NCBI GenBank assembly: GCA_964343195.1
Contig: CAYFIR010000008.1
Span: 62,001 to 126,000 of the forward strand
Source: CAYVAP01 sp964343195
Lineage (GTDB): Bacteria; Bacteroidota; Bacteroidia; J057
Reading direction: 5' to 3'
Length of the DNA stretch: 64,000 nucleotides
Made by a program: the position numbers and the translations under genes. Shown one piece after another: positions 25,877 through 33,928 of this stretch (position 1 is the first letter of the stretch; each line of letters opens with the position of its first letter). The notes beneath the pieces are model-generated. The model did no database searches. It was not told where the DNA came from and saw nothing but the letters and a program-made list of their open reading frames with translations.

Positions 25877-27352
25877 TTATGGGAAGCGTCCTCCACGTCC
25901 CCCGGTAGTATTACGTCGCTGGCTGGGGGTGAGGTCATGATAAAAGCGATCTGATACAGCCAGGTCGCGGAAGGTGGGTAAGATCCCGCTATTGAATGCT
26001 CCGCCGCGAAAAATGGCACCGGAAGCCCCCGGCCAGGTCAATTCATTGGAATCCCCAGTGGAAGCAAGTAGTCCATCCCCAGCCTGTCCATCAAAAGGCA
26101 GGCCTTCGTTTGAAATACCTACACAGATCTCCCAAAGGTTCCCACTCATCTCCAGGGCTCCATAATAGGTCGCTCCAGCCTGTAGTCGGTCGCTGCTATC
26201 ATTGGCCCCAAATCCATTTCTTAATGGTCCCTGCGGCCCCAGGTATCCATGGCTGGCTAGCCCGGCGCTGCCTTGAGCCTGCTCGGCCACCGACTCCTGG
26301 TCCGTACCATCCATCAACAAGGTGTTGGCATCTATGACCTGGTCGGTCCCCCAGGCAAATTCCCGTGCAACCGGTTCCCGCGGCCCGCGGCAGGCTTTTT
26401 CAAACTCCAGTTCGGTAAGCGGCCTTAGAGCAGCCCAATCCAGATAGGCCGCAAGGTCAGCCCAGGAAATAAAGTTGCAGGCCCGGGTTTGCCCATCATC
26501 ATGCTGGTCATAGACTCCGTCGGCGTTAGCCTCACAGGCATAACGAGCGGCTAGCTGTCCGGGAATACCAGGCTGGGAGATGATAATCCCATTCCTGCCT
26601 GCAAACGCTGGGGAGAGAGCCATTGCAAGCGTTCCCGAGGCGGAATTGGGCGACGCCTGGGTACGTGTCTGCTGCTGGGAGTAGCTAAGACAGTTAAGGA
26701 AGTCCCGGTACTGGGCCTGACCAAGCTCATACTTCATCTGGTAAAAGCCCCGAGTTCCTTTGGGATAGCTTTCCGGTACCAGGCTACCGGGACCGACATT
26801 TCCAGCAGTGGTCAATACCTCGGGACTGATACCTGCTTCCGAGGATACCCGATAGGGTCCGCCTGTGAGTGAATCTTTAAAGGTAAAGTTGCTTTGCCCA
26901 TCGCCCAGCCAAAAGGCCCCATCTGGTACCCACACCATTTCTATCCCAAAGACTGAAATGGCGATTACATCACTCGGCAAGGCCTGAGCCAAACGCAGTT
27001 GTAGTTCATGGGGGCTGATGTCTCCTGTTCCGGGCGAATTTCTATAAACCCAGGCTCCTTTCTGATCGCTGGAAACCTGCGTTGCCAACATACCCGGGGT
27101 GGCCACTTCGGTACCAACCGAGTTCAAGTCGAGGTGGTGCCATACCCCACTTGTGGTCTGGTACTTGACAAATACCCAGATGGCATCATGGTTCCCCGCT
27201 GCGGAGTCCTCTCTGAAACGCCAACTATTTTCCCAGCTGATTTCTACGACCAGGGTGACGCTATCAGGGCGATCAATCGGTTCAAGCTTCAGGCCATTGC
27301 TCCAACCCCAAAAAGGGATGAAAAGCAGACACGTGAACCATATGATGCGCAT
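25877..27352 (-). CDS. Secreted SUMF1 (formylglycine-generating enzyme fold) protein
   Basis: The 491-residue protein has a signal peptide, an N-terminal domain of about 130 residues, then a SUMF1/FGE-sulfatase domain from about residue 148 (EMVWVPDGAFWLGDG). Later landmarks are the YELGQAQYRDFLN, RPLTELEFEKACRGP and ALEMSGNLWEICVG motifs. True formylglycine-generating enzymes have a catalytic Cys pair near the C-terminus; I do not see it here (the end reads FRDLAVSDRFYH), so this is probably a non-catalytic relative of the kind used as a binding module in Bacteroidota surface and gliding complexes. Its start overlaps the upstream stop (TAATG). Confidence 0.78.
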   Translation of the reverse strand: MRIIWFTCLLFIPFWGWSNGLKLEPIDRPDSVTLVVEISWENSWRFREDSAAGNHDAIWVFVKYQTTSGVWHHLDLNSVGTEVATPGMLATQVSSDQKGAWVYRNSPGTGDISPHELQLRLAQALPSDVIAISVFGIEMVWVPDGAFWLGDGQSNFTFKDSLTGGPYRVSSEAGISPEVLTTAGNVGPGSLVPESYPKGTRGFYQMKYELGQAQYRDFLNCLSYSQQQTRTQASPNSASGTLAMALSPAFAGRNGIIISQPGIPGQLAARYACEANADGVYDQHDDGQTRACNFISWADLAAYLDWAALRPLTELEFEKACRGPREPVAREFAWGTDQVIDANTLLMDGTDQESVAEQAQGSAGLASHGYLGPQGPLRNGFGANDSSDRLQAGATYYGALEMSGNLWEICVGISNEGLPFDGQAGDGLLASTGDSNELTWPGASGAIFRGGAFNSGILPTFRDLAVSDRFYHDLTPSQRRNTTGGRGGRFP

Positions 27353-27987
27353 TACAGACGGGTTAAAGCGGTATTGCTGACAATGTTGGTGGTGACGGGG
27401 TTGCCCTGCTCATCGTCAAGGGTGTAGGTCAGTTCATATTCCACGAACAGGGTATCCTTTGTGCTGTTGAACTCCCCGTAGGCGTTGCTGAATCGGTATC
27501 CTGAGAAATTCAGAGCGGCTCCCTGGGCATCGCAGTAGCTTACGCCATCATTCTGGTCTTCGATATCCATGGTAGATCCACTAATGGTGCCCAGAATCCG
27601 GGGTACACAGAGGACATTCCCATCATAATCCTCGAGGGATAGGTTCGCGAAATTATCCAGTAAAATCGTCACAATGCTGCTGGGTGATTCCTGAATTTCC
27701 AACTGATAGGTCACACTCGCTGGTGAGCCATTTACATCCCGGATGTCACGTGCCTGCCAGGTGCCGACAAACTTTGCCACCTGCTTCACTTCGCACTTAC
27801 TATCCGAGTCTTTTTCGTACCCAGATTCGCAGAGGCATATCGCATCATCATCCACGTCGATACAGTTTCCAAACTCTCCACAATCAACATCTTTGTCATC
27901 ACATGGTTGCCGATCACAGCCACTGAAAGCCATGAGACCAATGGTCAGAATAAGTCCGATGAGGGAAAGTTGTATGCTATTTTTCAT
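27352..27987 (-). CDS. EGF-like domain lipoprotein
   Basis: From the ATG at 27987 this is a 211-residue lipoprotein (lipobox FSGC). Directly after the lipidated Cys comes a Cys-rich EGF-like module of about 40 residues. It has six Cys in the segment from PCDDKDVDCG to SKCE and a calcium-type DVDDD stretch. The C-terminal domain of about 150 residues (KFVGTWQARDI onward) looks like a lipocalin-type or META-like beta-barrel binding domain. EGF modules are uncommon in bacteria. It is the first gene of the four-gene operon and its stop overlaps the SUMF1 start. Confidence 0.7.
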   Translation of the reverse strand: MKNSIQLSLIGLILTIGLMAFSGCDRQPCDDKDVDCGEFGNCIDVDDDAICLCESGYEKDSDSKCEVKQVAKFVGTWQARDIRDVNGSPASVTYQLEIQESPSSIVTILLDNFANLSLEDYDGNVLCVPRILGTISGSTMDIEDQNDGVSYCDAQGAALNFSGYRFSNAYGEFNSTKDTLFVEYELTYTLDDEQGNPVTTNIVSNTALTRL

Positions 27988-28210
27988 GTTTAGTTGAATT
28001 GAAAACGGTAGCAAAGGTAAGAACAGTAGTCAAGAATCAATGACCCAATTTTCAGCACAGATTTTGCTTTATTCCTGCTTCACACAATTTTGGACAAAAA
28101 ATAAAGTTGTATTCTTCAAACTAACTGCTCTCCTTCACCCATCTTTAGGACTTGATTTTTCGTAAAATGGTTGCCTTGACCATTCACACGAAACCTTCTC
28201 TACTTTCCAT

Positions 28211-29902
28211 ATGTCTCAATCTGACCTTTCCCATATCCCTGTTGTTGTTATGGCGTTCGCGAATGAGCGTACAGCGGGAAGGTATCTCCGGCAGTTGACC
28301 GTTGAGATGAAGAACATACTGGGGGCTTTGGAACCGGCGGTACAAAAAGGGCGGGTATTCATCAAGTTAATCCCCGCAGCGACCCAAAAAGAAATCGTTT
28401 CAGTGTTTCAGGACGAATGGTACCACAATCGTGTGTCCATTTTTCATTATGCGGGACACGCAGATGATGACGAGCTATGGCTGGAAAGTTCCGATGGGGG
28501 GAATGAATCTTTCTTTTCGCAGGGATTAGCCCGCTTCCTGGGGGCACAGTCAAGTTTGAGGGTGGTGTTTCTCAATGGTTGCGCCACCGGAGCACATGCC
28601 AGTCTGCTACACGAGGCCAATGTCCCAGCCGTAATCACCACTGCCCGGGAAATTCAGGACAATCAGGCCACTGAGTTTGCCACCACTTTTTACCGGGGGC
28701 TGGCGAGTGGTGCCAGCCTCGAGGAAAGCTTCGCAGAGGCAGAAGGAGTACTGCTAGGCAGATACAATGAACATACCGTAGAAGGGACGCGAAGCCTGTT
28801 TTGGGAATCCGCTCCCCCCAGTCAGACGGATGAGGCACTCCCCTGGCGATTAACCCTACGACCCAAAGTGGACTGGGTACCGGCCCAGTGGCGGCTATTC
28901 TATGCCCTGGAAGAGGAGAGTTCCGGAGGGCGACAAGCCGAAGAATTTGTAGGAGAGCAGGTGGGCAATTATGAGTTGGTCAAGCTATTGGGACAGGGAA
29001 CCCTGGGGTCCGTGTTTCAGGCCCGGCATATCAACCTTGATGAAATTCGAGCCATCAAAGTCACTCACCCTGTGCTGCAGGGGTATGACCGGCTCAAAAG
29101 CCTGGTCCTGGCTGGCAACAAGGGACTGAGCACCATCAACCACCCAAATGTGGTGGAGTTTTTCGACGTAGGAGAAGCTAATCTTCTCGGCGAAAAACGG
29201 CTTTATATGGTCATGGAACTGATCGAAGGAGAGCGCCTGGATAAGATGGATTATTCAACCTTCTGGACCACCAAGGAAGATCTCAACCGGCTCATCGTGC
29301 TGATGCTTCAATTGCTTTCCGGACTGCAGGCCGCTCATGAGACCACTTTCAGAGATGCTTCCGGAATGACCAGACAGGGAATAATCCATGGCAATATCAA
29401 GACCCGGAAAATCCTTTTCACTCCCGATGGAACCCCAAAGTTGATCGATTTCCTGTTTTCTGACCTTTCACGCAACTCCGGAATCAAATTTGACTACCCT
29501 GTCAGCGTACAGGAAAAATTCCGGAAGGAAGATCCTGAGGCATTTTTGGCACCAGAGATGATCAAGGGAGAAAGTGGGGCAGATATCCGCACAGACCTGT
29601 ACGCTCTGGGAGCGGTATTCTTTGAAGTGATAACAAATACCCCCGCTAACCAGATGAAATTTGGTACGTATGAGACATTGCAAAGCTATGTAAGGACCCA
29701 TAACCGGGAAATTCCCCGTCATTTGATCAGGGTGGTATGGAACCTGGTTCATCCCAAGGCTTCTTTGAGGTATATATCCGCTGCGGAAGCAATTCAGGAT
29801 TTGGAAAAAGGCATCCCATGGCTACGCCGTATGTTATATCGCATACAAAAACCATCAGATCCAACGTTAAGAAGAATACTAGGGTATTTCACAGATTCGT
29901 AA
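28211..29902 (+). CDS. CHAT protease fused to a degenerate Ser/Thr kinase domain
   Basis: The 563-residue protein has an N-terminal CHAT (caspase-like) domain. The predicted catalytic dyad is His83 in FHYAGH and Cys124 in FLNGCATG. From about residue 252 there is a protein-kinase-like domain with a glycine loop (GQGTLG, 261-266), the ATP lysine (AIK, Lys283), an APE motif (447-449) and the DLYALG helix. The catalytic loop, however, reads HGNIKTRKIL where active kinases have HRDLKPENIL, and the magnesium loop is DFL in place of DFG. It is therefore probably a pseudokinase acting as sensor or activator of the protease. CHAT proteases occur in bacterial immune and cell-death systems. There is no signal peptide or membrane segment. 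It is a single gene, with a MarR gene 325 bp downstream. Confidence 0.85.
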   Translation: MSQSDLSHIPVVVMAFANERTAGRYLRQLTVEMKNILGALEPAVQKGRVFIKLIPAATQKEIVSVFQDEWYHNRVSIFHYAGHADDDELWLESSDGGNESFFSQGLARFLGAQSSLRVVFLNGCATGAHASLLHEANVPAVITTAREIQDNQATEFATTFYRGLASGASLEESFAEAEGVLLGRYNEHTVEGTRSLFWESAPPSQTDEALPWRLTLRPKVDWVPAQWRLFYALEEESSGGRQAEEFVGEQVGNYELVKLLGQGTLGSVFQARHINLDEIRAIKVTHPVLQGYDRLKSLVLAGNKGLSTINHPNVVEFFDVGEANLLGEKRLYMVMELIEGERLDKMDYSTFWTTKEDLNRLIVLMLQLLSGLQAAHETTFRDASGMTRQGIIHGNIKTRKILFTPDGTPKLIDFLFSDLSRNSGIKFDYPVSVQEKFRKEDPEAFLAPEMIKGESGADIRTDLYALGAVFFEVITNTPANQMKFGTYETLQSYVRTHNREIPRHLIRVVWNLVHPKASLRYISAAEAIQDLEKGIPWLRRMLYRIQKPSDPTLRRILGYFTDS

Positions 29903-30226
29903 GCATCCATTTTCGGGATAAAAGCCAGCGAAATCCTACATGGGATACCAAAATGGGTTCCCTTTGATTATGAGCAACTTACACCAAAATCTTTTCGAAT
30001 TTTTATCCCGAAAAGGTGAAAAAAACCACAACCTGAGACAGTTTCTTTACGTTTATTACAAAAAACCACGCTGACACATTTTAAGAGTTGGAAATATTTC
30101 CAATTTCTTGCTTTTTACCAGCGTTTCAATACTTTACGACTCGAAAAACACAGAAAAGGGAGACTATCCTTTATTTTGATTATCTAAACCCATACAGCAT
30201 ATTATCCACTTCCAAAAGTTAAGATT
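29903..30226. other. Intergenic region with a paired inverted repeat
   Basis: A perfect 14-bp inverted repeat (TTTTCGGGATAAAA at 29910-29923 and its complement at 30001-30014) begins 8 bp after the CHAT gene stop and could end that transcript or mark a small element. Downstream lie a palindrome and promoter of the MarR gene, listed separately. Confidence 0.55.
30088..30137 (+). promoter_or_regulatory. MarR-gene promoter with a 16-bp palindromic operator candidate
   Basis: TTGGAAATATTTCCAA (30088-30103) is a perfect palindrome. Four bases later, TTG (30108-30110) is followed after 19 bases by TACTTTAC (30130-30137), a plausible Bacteroidota promoter. A palindrome next to the -33 box of a MarR gene is the classic place for an autoregulatory site. 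Confidence 0.5.
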
Positions 30227-30697
30227 ATGGCACAGGAGAACAGGAGTGTGATGGAAGAACAAGCACCCGCAAACAGCCTGGAAAAACAGCTGCTACAGTT
30301 AAGAGATGCTTTTCGTCACCATCAGAATGAGATACGCAAAAAATACAAGATCTCTGCAAACGAAATGGAGATCATATTGTATATCAATGATTTTGGTCCT
30401 CAGCGCATGAAAGCTGTTGGAGAAAGGTTCAAAATTAAATTCAGTACGCTTACCAGCCTGGTTGACAAGATCGAAGGGCTGAACCTCGTAAAGCGGGTAA
30501 ATTCCAAAGAAGACCGCCGTTCGATTCTGGTGACTATTACCAAGAAAGGTAAGCGCATGCTGGAAGAGTACAACAGTCAGATCCGTGAACTTGCTGAAAA
30601 GATGGCTAGTATAGCCACTCAGGAAAACAACCTTCCTCAGTTGGTTGAGACCTTTGAGAAGGCAAATCACAACGAGCCACAGGAGGCTACAGTGTAG
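30227..30697 (+). CDS. MarR-family transcriptional regulator
   Basis: The 156-residue protein has the winged helix-turn-helix of MarR regulators: an N-terminal dimerisation helix, then SANEMEIILYINDFGPQRMKAVGERF, recognition helix IKFSTLTSLVDKIE and the wing VKRVNSKEDRRSILVTITKKGK with the typical DRR. Members bind palindromic operators as dimers and release on binding small molecules. The 16-bp palindrome in its own promoter region supports autoregulation. The target genes beyond itself are unknown; the downstream DUF2279 gene is behind a terminator. Confidence 0.9.
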   Translation: MAQENRSVMEEQAPANSLEKQLLQLRDAFRHHQNEIRKKYKISANEMEIILYINDFGPQRMKAVGERFKIKFSTLTSLVDKIEGLNLVKRVNSKEDRRSILVTITKKGKRMLEEYNSQIRELAEKMASIATQENNLPQLVETFEKANHNEPQEATV

Positions 30698-30715
30698 TTT
30701 CCTCACATTTTTGCT

Positions 30716-30757
30716 AAAAGCCATTGTGGAGTTCTCAGCTCCTCAATGGCTTTTTTT
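30716..30757 (+). terminator. Rho-independent terminator after the MarR gene
   Basis: AAAAGCCATTGTGGAG pairs with CTCCTCAATGGCTTTT around a seven-base loop with one mismatch, followed by T residues. Confidence 0.85.
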
Positions 30758-30868
30758 GCGTCTATCGGACATCCCAGGTGTCAGCATTTTCCTTTTTTCA
30801 TTTCGATTTAATGATGTCTTTGTCCCAACTTCAAACTGCTGTACTACATTCGAAGCAAATACATCACC

Positions 30869-31828
30869 ATGCCTGCTGGCCATTACCTGCTATTCAGTTT
30901 CCTTCTGGTAACGACTTGTCTTCCGACTTTGGCCCAACAACGGCCAGACTTTCACCCCCAACATCAGTACAGGCGCTACCAGGACTTTTTCCAAAATGAC
31001 ACGGTCCCCAATCAGCTCCGTACCCGCTGGGTGAGTGGAGCCGCGATGGGAAGCTATGCAATCGGCATGGCTGGGCTGGGCTCACTCTGGTATAGTCAAG
31101 AAGATCTCTCAAGCTTTCACTTTTTTGACGACAGTCATGAATGGCAGCAAATGGACAAATTTGGCCATGCGTACAGCGGCTACCAACTCACCCGAGGACT
31201 GATTTACCTCTATCGCTGGTCAGGTCAGCCAAAGGCCAAAACCCTGGCATGGAGTGGAAGTCTGGCGTGGCTGATGGTGGGGAGCGTCGAGGTATTTGAC
31301 GCTTTTGGTGAAAGCTGGGGTTTTTCATGGTCAGACGTTGCAGCCAATACCACAGGAGTGGGGCTCGCTCTGCTCAACTATGGGCTTTGGCACGAAGACC
31401 GTCTTGCCTTGAAGCTTTCCTACTACCCCTCTCCCTATGTGGGAATACCCGACTATGAGCACCTGTTCGGTAGCTCTATCACCGAATGGTGGCTCAAGGA
31501 TTACAATGGGCAAACCTACTGGCTTTCCGCACGGGTGCACAGTTTCCTGCCCGAAGGTAGCTTCAAAGACCACTATCCCAAATGGCTAAACCTCGCCGTG
31601 GGCTACGGAGCCGAGGGCCTCATCGGCGGCTACGACGACCCCACCGAGGCCTGGCGCGACCGCGAATACCGCCAGCTTTACCTCAGCCTAGACCTTGATC
31701 TGAGCCAAATTGAAACACAGTCTGCTTTTCTGAGGAGTCTGTTCACCGTCGTAGGGCTGGTCCGGATTCCCTTCCCTACCCTCAGTTGGGACCCCCGCAA
31801 TGGGACGCAGTTTCTGCCCTTGCACTAG
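30869..31828 (+). CDS. DUF2279 (YfiM-like) envelope protein
   Basis: The 319-residue protein has a signal peptide (ending PTLAQ). The central DUF2279 signature is QQMDKFGHAYSGYQLTRG, followed by SGSLAWLMVGSVEVFDAFGESWGFSWSD. The C-terminal part continues in strand-like stretches up to PFPTLSWDPRNG. YfiM-type proteins are outer-membrane-associated with unknown role. Alternating hydrophobic segments suggest that it sits in or at the outer membrane. A dispersed repeat begins immediately after the stop codon. Confidence 0.78.
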   Translation: MPAGHYLLFSFLLVTTCLPTLAQQRPDFHPQHQYRRYQDFFQNDTVPNQLRTRWVSGAAMGSYAIGMAGLGSLWYSQEDLSSFHFFDDSHEWQQMDKFGHAYSGYQLTRGLIYLYRWSGQPKAKTLAWSGSLAWLMVGSVEVFDAFGESWGFSWSDVAANTTGVGLALLNYGLWHEDRLALKLSYYPSPYVGIPDYEHLFGSSITEWWLKDYNGQTYWLSARVHSFLPEGSFKDHYPKWLNLAVGYGAEGLIGGYDDPTEAWRDREYRQLYLSLDLDLSQIETQSAFLRSLFTVVGLVRIPFPTLSWDPRNGTQFLPLH

Positions 31829-31950
31829 GAAGAGGGAGAGGCGAGACCGCTGCGCTGTCAGACCGGCTAACACCTGTCAGAAGTCAGACAAAAAAGAAGG
31901 GACTTTTCGTAACCTTGTCCTGCCGAGGGCAGTACCATTCTGACTTCACA
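31829..31950 (+). repeat. 3'-end-associated dispersed repeat, copy A
   Basis: The stretch directly after the DUF2279 stop shares words with copies B and C: CGCTGTCAGACC, GTCAGAAGTCAGA, a purine-rich run, then CGTAACCTTGT and a closing TCTGACTTC. It has the same orientation relative to the upstream gene as the other two copies. Confidence 0.5.
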
Positions 31951-31952
31951 AA

Positions 31953-32642
31953 TCACTGTACCGCCTCTTCAATCAGGTGAATGACCTCAGCCATCATCAT
32001 GGCGGTGGCGCCCCAGATGAGCTCTTTATCGTTGACGATGAAGCCGGGAGCTTCGATGTAGGTACCCTTGTGGATGTCCACACGGTGCTGCCCTTTTCGG
32101 TTTTCATCCAGAAACTGATCGACCTGTACCTCGATGATTTCGGCGACCTCGACGGGGTCTGGTACAAAGTCGGGGCGTTTATCGGTAACAGCGAGTCGGG
32201 GATAGACGATGGAATTACTGGGCGGAATGTACAGCTCGGTCAGGGCGCCGATGACCTCTACTTCGTGGGCCTTGATGCCCATTTCCTCATCGGCCTCACG
32301 CAGGGCCGTAGCTGTGAAGTCCACATCCATCGGTTCTCGTCGTCCACCGGGAAAGCTGATCTGGCCTCCGTGTACACGCCCGTCCTGGCTGCGACGCATA
32401 AACGGAATGTACCAATGTCCTTCATGGGGATATAGCAAAACCAACACTGCACTCTGCCGGGCAGTAGGGGGGATGCGTACCTTTCGACCCCGGATGGAAG
32501 GAGCCATCAGCATTTGAGCATCAAGCCCGGGTAAGGGATTGCTCAATCTGTTTCGTAATGCTTCTGGTAATTCAGGCGAATATTGCACGAAGTGAGAGAA
32601 ATTGTTGATTATCTGGATGCTTGAAGCATGAGAGAAGTCCAA
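31953..32642 (-). CDS. Nudix hydrolase of the CoA pyrophosphatase type
   Basis: The 229-residue protein contains GGQISFPGG followed by the Nudix box ending ALREADEEMGI, the arrangement of NudL/YeaB-type CoA pyrophosphatases that cleave CoA into phosphopantetheine and 3',5'-ADP. The PPTARQSAVLVLLYP strand just before is also typical. The start is uncertain: the family length is met with a TTG at 32642, and no ATG is available before the conserved N-terminal segment LPGLDAQMLMAPS. It lies 47 bp downstream of rlmN on the same strand and may be co-transcribed with it. Confidence 0.82.
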   Translation of the reverse strand: MDFSHASSIQIINNFSHFVQYSPELPEALRNRLSNPLPGLDAQMLMAPSIRGRKVRIPPTARQSAVLVLLYPHEGHWYIPFMRRSQDGRVHGGQISFPGGRREPMDVDFTATALREADEEMGIKAHEVEVIGALTELYIPPSNSIVYPRLAVTDKRPDFVPDPVEVAEIIEVQVDQFLDENRKGQHRVDIHKGTYIEAPGFIVNDKELIWGATAMMMAEVIHLIEEAVQ

Positions 32643-32688
32643 TCATAAGCTGGAAGATGCACTATCGCGCATATCAGCCGGGTAACTT

Positions 32689-33762
32689 TCACCCTTGAAC
32701 TTTCAATTTCGACCCAGCTTTTTCCCAGCGCTTCATCGCCAATTGTCCACAAGCCCCATCGACATCCTTTCCTCGGCTGCGGCGCACATTGATGATCACA
32801 CCATTCTTTTCCAGATGGGCGACGAACGCATCCAGCCGCTGGGGGGTGGTCATCTGGAAGCCAGTTCCTTCAACGGGATTGTACTCGATAATGTTCACCT
32901 TACTGGGGACATGCCGCACGAAATCCACCAGTTCCTGAGCGTCCTGGAGGCTGTCGTTGAGGTCCTTGAGCATGATGTACTCATAGGTGACGCGCGTATG
33001 GGTCTTTTCGTAGAAATATTCCAGGCCCTCTTTCAATGCCTCCAGTGAGTTGGTCTCATTGATCGGCATGATTTCGTTGCGCTTGGCGTCATTGGCGGCG
33101 TGAAGCGAGAGGGCAAATTCAAATCTGGCACCGTCGTCTCCGAGACGCTTGATCAGTTTGGCGACTCCAGCGGTTGAGACCGTGATGCGACGCGGAGACA
33201 TGCCCATGCCCGCCTCATCGGTGATCATGTCGATGGAGCCCATGACATTGCGGTAGTTGAGCAGGGGCTCGCCCATGCCCATATACACAATGTTACTGAG
33301 CGGTCGGCCAAAGTGCTTTTCGCTCTCCTGATTGAGCTTGTAAACCTGATCGTAAATTTCGTAGTGATGCAGGTTGTGCTTGAGGTCGAGGAAGCCTGTC
33401 GCACAAAACTTACAGGCCAATGAGCAGCCAGCCTGAGAAGAAACACAGGCCGTCACCCGGCTGGAAGTGGGAATGAGCACGCCTTCGACCTCCTGACCTC
33501 CAGCCAATCGAAAGGCGTACTTAACGGTGCCGTCCTTGCTCTTGAGCTCGTTTTCGATCTGGGCCTGCCCGATGTCGTAGTGCTGCTCCAGCTTTTCACG
33601 CAGGCCTTTGCTCAGATTGGTCATGTCTGAGAAGGCTGCCGCGTGCTTTTGCCACAGCCACTGGTGCACCTGTTTAGCGCGAAACTTCTTCTCCCCCATT
33701 TCCAACAGCGCCTCTTCCAGTTGAGCCAGACTCAGCGTCCGTATGTTCTTCCTCTTTTCCAT
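32689..33762 (-). CDS. rlmN: 23S rRNA (adenine-2503-C2)-methyltransferase RlmN
   Basis: From the ATG at 33762 this 357-residue radical SAM enzyme has the cluster motif CSLACKFC (CxxxCxxC), a preceding catalytic Cys in TACVSSQ and the second catalytic Cys in the GACGQL motif near the C-terminus. Other hallmarks are NIVYMGMGEPLLNY and MPINETNS. RlmN methylates C2 of A2503 in 23S rRNA and A37 in some tRNAs, using two SAM molecules and a methyl-cysteine intermediate. A TTG nine bases upstream gives a longer frame, but a TATCTTTG promoter box overlaps it, so the ATG is preferred and the mRNA would be nearly leaderless. Confidence 0.95.
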   Translation of the reverse strand: MEKRKNIRTLSLAQLEEALLEMGEKKFRAKQVHQWLWQKHAAAFSDMTNLSKGLREKLEQHYDIGQAQIENELKSKDGTVKYAFRLAGGQEVEGVLIPTSSRVTACVSSQAGCSLACKFCATGFLDLKHNLHHYEIYDQVYKLNQESEKHFGRPLSNIVYMGMGEPLLNYRNVMGSIDMITDEAGMGMSPRRITVSTAGVAKLIKRLGDDGARFEFALSLHAANDAKRNEIMPINETNSLEALKEGLEYFYEKTHTRVTYEYIMLKDLNDSLQDAQELVDFVRHVPSKVNIIEYNPVEGTGFQMTTPQRLDAFVAHLEKNGVIINVRRSRGKDVDGACGQLAMKRWEKAGSKLKVQG

Positions 33763-33768
33763 GCGGGA

Positions 33769-33776
33769 CAAAGATA
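33769..33776 (-). promoter_or_regulatory. -7 promoter box (TATCTTTG) of rlmN
   Basis: The minus strand carries a perfect TAnnTTTG box ending six bases before the rlmN ATG. No clear TTTG is found about 20 bases upstream. The distance implies a leaderless or nearly leaderless transcript. Confidence 0.45.
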
Positions 33777-33928
33777 CGATTTTACCGAGAGGAAGTTGAG
33801 AAGAAGCCCAGCAACTGGTAAGGTGGGTGAAAATCCGTAATTTGGAGTGTGGGTTAGCTTACGGGCCAATGGAGCTTTTCTATATCCAGAAACAGGTTTC
33901 GTAGAATTCATCCCAACATTCCGATAAA

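Noticed and set aside
28211..29902. Active Ser/Thr kinase
   Set aside because: The catalytic Asp of HRD and the magnesium Asn are replaced, and DFG reads DFL.
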